This document shows, piece after piece, positions 49,844-64,000 of a stretch of 64,000 nt of DNA. Positions within the stretch are counted from its first letter, which is position 1; each line of letters starts with the position of its first letter. The stretch lies in NCBI GenBank assembly GCA_019614645.1, contig JABWDB010000001.1, forward strand, positions 28,761,501-28,825,500. The letters run 5' to 3'. The notes below the pieces were generated by a model. The model ran no database searches, had not been told where the DNA came from, and saw only the letters and a list, made by a program, of their open reading frames with translations. A program made the translations under genes and the position numbers. This stretch comes from Stratiolaelaps scimitus. Its lineage: Eukaryota; Arthropoda; Arachnida; Mesostigmata; Laelapidae.

Positions 49844-50673
49844 GTATAAAGATGGGAGTGGAACTTGAATCAGTTAGAAGGGAAGTACTGCATAAGCGTA
49901 TTGAACTGACGAGCAGAGTGCGACAGCGGAGGGGGGTCACGTCCAGCCGCACCGAGACTGATGATATTAGCTAATTACCACTATTGCAGCAGACAATGCG
50001 ATTCTCGTCATTATCAGTTTCACCAATTTCATTTCATGCAAATCGGCTCCTATTGCATATAGTGCTTTGATACTCAGCCAAAGTCGTAATGTGACGTAAC
50101 CGAACATGTATGGTTTTTATTTCATCAAATTTACCTCTGTAGTGTTTGCTGCAGCCCCAACTGTGTTGGCAAGTTGATATGGATAAGTGAGCGTTACCCT
50201 GGGATCATTTTTTCTTTCCCATTCAAGGCCTGTGGATGCCTAATCTACACCGATGTGTGCGCCCGCAGATATTCCAGGGATTACTCCCACCAGCGTCTGC
50301 GTAGAGTGATTTGTGGACTAAAACCAATACCACCCTGTACCAGTGAAGCATCCTATTGTTTCGACTATTGTTACCAATTATTACTCCGTTGCTGCAGCAA
50401 ACGCTTACAGCATCTAATATTGCGATCTCAGGATTGCGGTTTTCCTGATATATATATATATTACAACGATTTCACGATTTCCCGTTTACATAACGCAAAT
50501 ACTGCCGTCTACTAGAGTATTATCCCACCATTATCGGTTGCTGCTGTATTTAAATGCACCCATTCTTTACCATTTCCATCTCGAGTCAGTTTCTCGTTTC
50601 CTATTGACGTTCGATTATTTGCTGTTGCTATTTCTGTCACTATTTCAGGCCCTGCCGTCGTGATTTGTCGTAA

Positions 50674-55440
<4,767 letters not shown>

Positions 55441-56695
55441 GCCAAAACGAAGTCGGAAGGACAACAGCAGCAGCAGCAGCAACAAGAAAGGCGCGTGTAC
55501 GAAAGGCCTGCTATTATAGCGAGGTAGACAGAAACGCGTACGTGAGGGCACAAGAGATGTTCAGGGGGACAGGGGGCTAGACGGAGCAAACTAGATGGTC
55601 AATTATTGTACTGGCGGCAGGGAGGGAAGAGCGCGCCGGAAGGTGCAGCAGTTCGGCAAACGATGCCGACCTGGAAGACGGATGAATGCGTTAGGGTCAA
55701 GGTGAGCTGGCAGATGAGGAGGTATCAGGAGGAGGAGGAGGAGGAGGTGAAGCGGTGAGGATCAGAGGAGAAAACGAAGGCAGATGGCGAGGCGAAAAAA
55801 GAAAAGTTACCTCGTCAGATCAGCACGTTCCGTTGAGAGAGGGCGGATTACGAAGGCGGCGGTGGATCTAGAGAGGGAGCAGTTTATGTTGGAGCTGCAA
55901 GAACTGTGGGAACTGGTGTCAGTATCGCGAGAATAACGTGTTTGCCGAGGGTACGTATGCGCGACGTATTGAATTGTAGACAATGACGAACAAGACGAAT
56001 TATTGTGTATTCGTAGAGCGAAGGGAGTACACCACATGATCACCGAGACCGGCCAGCTCTAGCTTTCTTGCTTGCAGAATTCCACATGAATAGCTGTTCG
56101 TGTAGAAGCGAAATGTTTACACTTATCGATCGGTGTTGTGATACCCAGTTGAGAAGAGATCGATGTGACATAGGTGTGAAGCGAAATCACGCTGTTGTGT
56201 GTAGCATTGGCCCTTATCGCTGGACGGTGCTCATTGTTGACCAGTATGGATAGTAGGCGATATTGCTGCGCGGCTCATTCGGCTATCCTATTGCTGGCGA
56301 ACCGAGCGAGTTGGCATCCGGCGAGAAAAGAACGCTGACAGAGTGAGGACCCGGTACGGTTCGCCGGGCCGTTGCAAGTCGACGATGGTTTGCTTCTGCT
56401 CGTGTTTTTTGGTCGCTTTCCCTCTTGTCGTCCTACCGCTGCTGATGCCAATGTCGTTGTATAAACCGCCACCGTCGCCTCTGTCCCCTCGTCTACTTCT
56501 GCTGTGGTAGGTAGACGTCGAAGGCGAAGGAGAGGAGGCCATTCTCTCGCTCTGTGTCTGTTTGCGTGTGATGTTTGTGGACAATGGACGGGGAATGGAT
56601 CCTTTGGAGGAGGCGGAGGAAGATGGGGTTGGATCAGAGGGAGAAAAATAGGGATGGAGAGCATCCCTCGGGGCAAGCTGCCGGGATCGAGAAAG

Positions 56696-56698
<3 letters not shown>

Positions 56699-56731
<33 letters not shown>
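56699..56731. repeat. (GA)n microsatellite
   Basis: About 16 GA units on the plus strand. Confidence 0.9.
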
Positions 56732-56734
<3 letters not shown>

Positions 56735-59700
56735 AAGAGATAGTCCTCCATTAATCACGCCAGTGGCGGTCGGCCGCTTGGTCGGCTGGCTCTCCGACGG
56801 GTGGATGACTGGCCAAACGGGCACAAGTGGCACTGATGATGGCTGAAGATGTCGGCTATGTGTAGGTCTAGTGAGTTTGTTGGTTGGCAGAACGGACGGT
56901 ACGCCAACGCCAACAGGGAGAGAAAGCCTTGAGGAGGGGATCCTCATTGCTGCTGCTGCTAATATTACTTCTTGAAGGGCTACCAACGCCTCAACGTGTT
57001 CAGCCCATCGTTGTCGTCTTTGTCGCCCTTACCACTAGCGGCCAAGTGGACGAGTTCGGTGCAGAAGGCTGCCCCGTATCAACTTCCGTATCGGCGTCCT
57101 CGATCCTATCACTGTTACTGATGTGGCGCTGAAGCTAACCAGAATAGGGGGGATGGGTTATCACCGAGTTATATTCTAGCAAGTGCTATGTGCTTGACGC
57201 TCGAACACCGAAAATCGGTGAAGTTTCGAGCACGGCAGGCCGGGGAGGATACGGAACGATTGTGACGAATGAGTTGGAAAACTGAGTCACGGCTATGCAA
57301 ACATCGACAGCCTATAGACAATAGGCCATCCTATCGGATCAATAGAATAGGGTATTCTATGCAGCGACGAGGGCGCGCGTTGCCATTCGCTGCTGTCGGA
57401 CGTGGAGAAGAAGCGACGGATACGTGTACGCCACGGTGGAATACGTTCACGTTTTCGCTTACGCGAACTGAAATAAGTGAATCGGTGGGTGCGTTGGGGT
57501 CGCAGCCGCTTTGCATTTTCTCGTCGTTCCCCGACGGAGCCGCGAAGTCGGCAAGTGGCTCGCCATGAGCGAGTCCGCGAATGTGAGAAGGGTTCATTTA
57601 TCGCCGCCCGCTAGTGAAAGGCCGGGCGGGTAAAAGCGATACACGCTGCTGGTATAGAATCTCTCACCCGCTCGATGTCGGTGGTTTACACAGAGGCGCC
57701 GGTGTGGCGTGCGAGTGTCTGCGGGGGATGGTTGAGGGGTGGTGTCGGACAAATGCTGGAGGCAACAGCGGAGACAATATCTAGCGAGATATCTAAACAT
57801 GATGAAAGCGGATCACACGGTTCGTTCGATTCGTTTGGTCGCTCGATTGGTTGTCGCATCAACAACGGCAGCTGAGGAAAGAATTGTTGGTACGCGCAAA
57901 GAGATCACACCGCGCTTGGACGAAACACGGAAGTGACGAACAACCCATGGTGTTATTACTGCATCGATCGATGGATCCTTCTCTCGAGATGGTCATTGCA
58001 ATGGGGTGAGTGCAAGTTACAGAGTCTATAGTACGGGAGCAGCGCAGAAGTTGCACAACGCTTTCGTTGGCTTTGGTGGAAGGGGCAGGTTAGCAGATTG
58101 TAACGCGCATATGGGTCGTGACCAAGTCAGAACGAACGCGAACGCAAACTTGTCGCAGTGTAGCTAATCGGGTGAGTGAGATTGGGTGAGTTTTATGCTG
58201 CGAGTCCGACAGCTTTGTTGCTTTGATGAGAGATGTTTAGGCCGATAGATTCCCACTCGATAGGGGCCCTCACTTCCGGATCAGTTTGACTTGGATGGAT
58301 GGGTAGATGGACACGAGGTCGTGGGATGTGTGTGTGTGCGGTTTTTATTGTGAGTCTGTGTGTCCTCTCATGTTGTAGTGTGTTATTTATGGAAACTCAC
58401 TTGCGTGCCTTGGAGAAAAGGCTGTTGTGGACTATTTCGTATATACATATATATACCAAGGGAAACGATGATTGATGAAATGATTCCTTAGATGTAGTTT
58501 ACGTTCAGCGGGTACAATTGTCGGCCACTTTTAAAACTGAATAAAAACAAATCGTCCGTTTATCAGGGAAACAATTCTTAGACTAGCCTTCGTTGCAACC
58601 GTCACTGTCATCGCGGGAATGTTTCTGTTATTGCGGCCGTGCTCTGCTGTTCTGTATATGGGTCCGTGAGTGGATCTATCAGTTATCCTATTACTGTAGT
58701 ACAGCGGAATTTAGCACTTCGGAGAACGTTAAAAGTATTCCTCGAAACGGTTTCATTGTTCGCTTTTAGTCTCATTTCGATACCCGATCGACATTCAATT
58801 CAAAAACCGAAACAACTGTGGTTGCAGCAGCAGCAGCAGCAGCCGAGAATCGTATAACAAGCTTGTGCATGGACTAAATGCAAAAGTGCAATTCAGTTTG
58901 CGCGAGTATCACAACAGTTAGAGCATTTCATTGCATCCTGTTCCGTGTCCGACAAACGCTTTAATGTGTCCCAACATAGCTGTTCGACAACACCGCTGCT
59001 GTTATTGTTGTTGTTGTTGTCGTCGTCACCACCGACGCCGCCGCCGCCTCCGAGTATACGTTGAATGTCTACGGCTCCTGGCAAAGATTGATGGCGCAGT
59101 GGGATGGTCGAAGGTAAATAACAAGCATTGGTGTCGGGCGGCTCATGCCGCTGGGGCGTCCCCGAATGTTGTATGCACTCGGATGACAAGGCATGTGACA
59201 AGCCCAACGTCTGAAGGGTATCACTCAGACATCCGTGTTGTTGTACAGCGTCCGACAAGACGGAACAGAACAGAACGCTGCTGTGAAAACTCGGGAGCGT
59301 TTCTCTGCTCTCCCACTGAGGGCGCGCTGGTGAGACCAGCCGTGAAGTGGCTGAAGGTGGAGGCGGGTAGGAGTGTGGCGGGGTCGTTGTAGCTGCTCGC
59401 TGGCTGGCTACTGTAGATGTTAGTCCAGCGAATTCCCCCGAGGATAGTGGAAGCGTATGGAACGGAAAGTGAAAAAAAAGAGATAGGCGAGCGTGTGTGT
59501 CCGTAAATTGAGAAACGCCGCGTAAAACATAGACAATATAGACGCGAAGCGAGTAAACGTGCTGAGCTGTTTATGGAGCTGGTTGTGGTGGCTTCGAGAT
59601 TGTTTACGAGCTGCAACCAAAGAAAGTAGCACTTTTCGCTTTGAGCGTACGAACAGCGCAACTAACTGCCGTTCCTGCCTCTGCGGCGGCAGCTGCTGCT

Positions 59701-60689
59701 GCTGCTGCTCCACCAGCACCACCACTACCAGCTCTAAGCCTGTCGATCGTCTGACCCAGGCACAGTGCACACGCGTGTACGTGCGTTGGTGGATGTCTGT
59801 TTGTGTGCGTGTGATCAAAAGCAATAAAAATCACTAAATGCCAATAGACACGCCCGCTCTCCTGTCTTTGCCTTCAATCGATCGCAGCCGCACCGAACTC
59901 CTCGACTGTACGCTTCTTTTATCTATTATTTATTGTGATTTCTCTACGGGTCAGCTTTACAAGGTATTATTACAAAGCTGCATCTGAACACCGTGAGTGG
60001 TGATCGCTAGCAGGCCGCACGAACTGACCTGTGTGGTCTCTCCGATTTAATTAGGTATGGCGTCAGATTCACTCAAATGTCGCAATAGCGGCAAACTCAT
60101 TTTACGAGCGCGCAATCCCGCGCAAGCCGCAAGGTGCGTATTCCATTATGGCACAGGCGGTCTGAGGTCTCTCGACACCCGAGAGAGCAGATCGAGCATC
60201 CACAAGTAGCGAGGATCTCGGATCGTTCGATCTCACGGCGCCTCGTCAATCTGTTTCCATATTCTCTCTCTTTCTCTCTGAGCCAACGAACATCGCGATC
60301 GATCGATGGACGCTGGATCAATCAGCCAGTTGGTGGTGATGCGTCGTGTGTCCATTGTGATGCTTTAATTCTATTTCTTTATATTCAGTGGCAGCTGATG
60401 CAGTCGCCAGTATTGTGCTTCCCCGTTGCCGGTTGCTCCTTCGGCGCCGATCGTTTGCTAGCTCACGTCAGCGTTTACATCATCCGCGATGCTTTGTCCG
60501 TGGAGAAGGCAAACACCTAGCGTTTAGGGCCTAGCCCCCGAGTACAGATCACGCGAGCGCCGCGTCTCGTATAGTGGAAAGGTGCGAATTAAGCGCGACA
60601 CCCGATCGCACTGAAGGCGACCACGGGAGAGGCGGGGTGGTGATGGCAGAAATACTGCTTCTATCTTTATATCTGTGTTTGTGCAGACA

Positions 60690-60691
<2 letters not shown>

Positions 60692-60736
<45 letters not shown>
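60692..60736. repeat. (TA)n microsatellite
   Basis: About 22 uninterrupted TA units. Confidence 0.9.
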
Positions 60737-60742
<6 letters not shown>

Positions 60743-63700
60743 GTGTATATGCGCGCATCTGTGTTGTCAGCTATCGAGGCAGACGGCGGCAGAGGCAGAT
60801 TTACTAAATGCTGCTGCTGCTGTTATGGAGTGTGCAATCATCGTCAATAACATGGGTTTACGGCCTCGGCCTTGCGTTATGTCACAATATGGCACTGGTA
60901 GAAGAAACTATGGTATCCTTTAGCCTTCAGTGTGTTTTCCCAGCCGATTCGTACGATCGAGGCCTGTTGTTCGCTTGGCAGGCTACGGTCGACAGGTCGA
61001 CCTGGAGCTGTGCTTTCAAGCAAATCGGTGCAGACGGTTGTCCATCTATGCATTGTGCCTTTTTATCTATGATATGTTCGTCTACCCTCCCCCCCCCCCC
61101 CCCTCCCCCCAGAACGATCGTACCTTGCCACTACTGCTTCCTATTGCGATGTGTGCGTGTGCGTCTATCCTACATTATGGAGCTTCGGAACGGGATATGG
61201 CCCGTTCGGCTCAACTGACTAGACTCGATTACAGCCATTTCGGCGACTGGTGTTATCTGAAAGGACATGCCGGCGCGAACAACCCGAGTGTAAGTGATTC
61301 ACCCAGCTTTCTTATGCGTCACACGCAAATCGACGCCGGCTAATCCGTGCATGCACGCACGCACGATTAGTCGCCGGTGAATGATTGTTCAGTTCCGCTG
61401 TTCGCGAAGGGACGTCACGTAATGTAACAGACGGGCGCGCGAAGCCGGCCAATTATCGATGCTGAGAACGGACGAGATCAACCAACGCAATGGGTTTGTC
61501 GTTCTCGACAGGTTTTTACATGACGGCCGAACGCATCGAGCTTTCGAGCAAGTACTCAGCGTCGTGTCGCTACTCACTGCAGTCTCTGACGCGATTCACA
61601 AGAGATCCAAATCTGCCCATGGTGACATGATGCTGTTATCCATCAACCTTGCAGATCTATTTGCGCCGTCTGTGCATGGCGTTCTCTTTTTTTTTTCATT
61701 TCGTCGAAAGTCACATGTTACACGCGCGAAAATCCTTCATCGACTTGGCGATGGGCCTTTATGCGAGTCGCGCAGCGGAGACAGATATGGCAGTTGCTCT
61801 GGTCGTATTGAGAATGTCAGAATGATGGATATGGATTCCCTCCTCTGATTCAATATTCCGCGTATGTCTATACGTTGTCGTATGCTAATGTCATACAGTG
61901 TGAGCATACGCGGTATGACAATGCTATCGAACGGTTGCTAGACCAACCTAGTCGTTACTCACACGTGCGTGTTCAGCAGATTGTCTAGCGCAGGATTGGA
62001 TCCTGCCAAGGTTTAACCCTTGAGCCACTCTCGTTCGAAAATGCCCATTTCGTTTTGCCGGTTTTGAAATATGTACCTCATTTCAACCACTTAATTGTTG
62101 TTGTCCTTCTTTACCACTCATTAATATGCACTTTGAACATCCATCCACCGACGCTACTCAGAACTTCGGGGCGTCCAGCGACATCTCCAGTCCCCTGCAT
62201 TGCCTCATTCGTTTTTAAAGGAGAACATATCTCCGTCGCTATTCTGGGTCCTTCCATTGCTTCTGTTGTTGTTGCTGCTGTTACCGCTTTCCGTGCTGTG
62301 GGCGTTGCTTGGCGCGTCCATCCCCGTCTGCTCTTGCTGCTACTGTGCTGGCTATTTTGCCCCTGCGGGGCTCCGTTCGCCATAGCGAGCTTCCTATTTC
62401 TCGTTCTGTATCTTAGCCAGCTGGACTGCGCTGGCGTGGTCTCGTTGGTCGTCCGCCTCGGTGCGTCGTTGATGGCTCGGTGTGATTCTGTGCGAAGGGG
62501 AACAACCGGGTCGAGACGTTTCTGGGTAGCCCGGGCGCCTCTTTTCTACGCTCTCTCGTGTCAAGATCACTGTGGAGGGGTGAAGAGTCTCGCGACGACG
62601 ATGCAGTGATGATATAGTGAATGTGGTTCACTGCGGTAAGGGGCAAGTGGGGGCGGTGGCTGGGGGTTGCCCCGGGGTTGGCAATGTAGGTGCCCACATC
62701 CTCGTCAGCGGCAACGTTCTGTTCATCCATCTGTCGACGTTCTTCGTTGGCGCGCACGTCTCGATGGTGATGATCTTTCGTCGCTGGGGGTCAGTTCGTC
62801 CCTCGGCCGTCCATGGTCAGTCGCCAGCAGAAGTTGGAGATTGAGCTGGACGTGGGCTACGGTTAGTGTTGCTGGCGGTGGTGCTGTGGTAGAGGCGGCC
62901 AGTCCTTACTATATGGCCTAGCCGAGTGTTAAGTCAGGAGCGCTCTTCTAGGCTCGGCGTGCCGATTGGATGAACCCTAAAGGGAGCCCCGCCTGGGACA
63001 GAATACAGCACAATACAGGCAACGCGGTAGCAGTGGACAGACTCGATGTGGGAACGCCGGCTGGCATGCTAGGGGCTTAAGGGTCTAGGGTCTGCGGGTG
63101 TGTCCGTGTGAGTGAGTTGGGAAGAATATACGGGGGCATAAAATGGTGCCCGAGCCGAGTTAGAAGCCGGAACCCCGCCACCGACGTCCCGAGTTGTACA
63201 GCAGGAGAACGAGGTTCCCAGCTAGCACAACTGTTCAGAGAGAGAGAGAGAGAGCGAGAGAATGGTCGTGGTGGTCCGCGAGTCGTTCCTGGTCCAAAGG
63301 GAGAATAGAAGCGGCTGCGGGACTAAGAGAAATCGAGGAGAAAGCTTGATAGCGATGAGAGGTGAAGAGCGAGAGAGAGAGAGAGAAAAAGACTGACTCA
63401 TTGCGGGGAGCAGCGAAGGTCCACCAAAGCTTATTGGAGATTTGGACACGAGAGGAGTAGAACGCGCCCTAGCAGTAGGAAGACCAGACGGAGGCGACCG
63501 GAGAGAACGCTGCAAGGGTCTGGCAGTGGTAAGTCAGTGGGAAAGCGTGGCAGTAGTGGTAAGGAACAACTGGGCGAAGCGGAAAGCGGAATGGGAACAG
63601 TGGCCGGTGACAGCAAAGACAGCAGCTTCTGCCGGTGCAACCACGTCGCCACCGTCACCACGATGATGGGGGCCCTCGGGTGGACAAGGCCAGAAAGATT

Positions 63701-64000
63701 CGGTAGTTTCCAAGTCTGGGAGTCGGCCAAAAGACCGGACGCAGTGTTGGGGGGACGGAAGAACGGCGAGTGTATGTGTGTGTGTGTGTATGCGACAATG
63801 CGATGGGACTCGCAGTAGCGGCGGGGGCGGCGTCGACGCCGATGGCGTTGCAGGTGGCAATCTGCTTCGGAGCAGGCGGACGAAGTAGTGACGGGTTTGG
63901 GGAGATTCTGCGCTCGGCGTGCGCGCGGGTGGCTCGGAGACGAAAGAGTGCGTTAGTGAAGTCGTTGTCGTTGACTCGACCGACTCCCTGGTGGGCGGGA

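Larger units (their letters stand above)
46240..50648 (+). other. Probable Arf1 intron 1
   Basis: No coding exon was recognised. The interval contains CpG-rich stretches (46250-47300), TA microsatellites (47971-47996, 49784-49842) and the hairpins listed separately. Confidence 0.35.

Noticed and set aside
56288..56986. 232-codon minus-strand ORF, longest in the window
   Set aside because: It runs through a GA microsatellite (LSLSLS translation), is Ser/Pro/Thr-rich, and shows no domain or splice context.
61866..61915. CCGCGTATG/CATACGCGG inverted repeat
   Set aside because: The stem is only 9 bp with a long spacer, which could be chance in a region of this size.
61985..62040. Possible tRNA-like segment
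   Set aside because: No A-box/B-box pair and no cloverleaf could be built by eye.
62055..62609. 184-codon plus-strand ORF with hydrophobic runs
   Set aside because: The Leu/Val/Ala runs come from CTG/GTT-rich DNA. There is no recognised family and the codon pattern is not convincing.

Overview
The window is nuclear DNA of an animal, most likely an arthropod. Genes are split by spliceosomal introns (GT..AG, with donors such as GTAAGT, GTGAGT and GTATGT). There are many TA, GA/CT and trinucleotide microsatellites, decayed LINE and Tc1-like transposons, and long AT-rich non-coding stretches. The protein-coding exons resemble invertebrate orthologues: an RBMS/alan shepard (shep) type RNA-binding protein and an Arf1/Arf79F-type GTPase. 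A chelicerate such as a parasitiform mite would fit, but that is inference and not provable from the window.

Layout. 1-4218: a six-exon gene on the + strand for a small, divergent T-box protein (about 339 aa). 4219-10500: AT-rich intergenic DNA with a broken Tc1-like transposase (5855-6184), two copies of a LINE 3' tail (5399-5465 minus, about 10040-10092 plus) and degenerate repeats. 10500-18000: GC-rich, CpG-rich DNA full of CAG/CTG/CGG runs that looks like a multi-promoter 5' region. One good candidate first exon ends at 15058. 20521-28151: seven coding exons of the shep/RBMS gene, with two RRM domains followed by His/Gly-rich and Ala/Gln/Pro-rich tails. 28152 to about 37960: a strongly purine-rich + strand, probably a very long (about 9.8 kb) alternative 3' UTR with poly(A) signals at 28642/28656, 32202 and 37931. 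38000-45900: intergenic, with a 20/29-bp minisatellite (39351-39752), a minus-strand LINE remnant (about 41120-42165) and unassigned ORFs. 46030-51818: a candidate promoter/first exon and the first two coding exons of an Arf1-type small GTPase. Its remaining exons were not found and probably lie beyond the window. 51819-64000: AT-rich intron, then from about 55440 GC-rich, GA-microsatellite-rich DNA without a recognisable coding exon.

The three genes share no pathway: a transcription factor, an RNA-binding splicing/translation regulator and a Golgi-coat GTPase. No operon, CRISPR array, phage or tRNA gene was seen. The most unusual items are the T-box domain with an altered C-terminal DNA-contact segment, the strand-asymmetric 3' region of shep, two back-to-back near-perfect hairpins at 48350-48448, and the stepwise 20-to-29-bp minisatellite.
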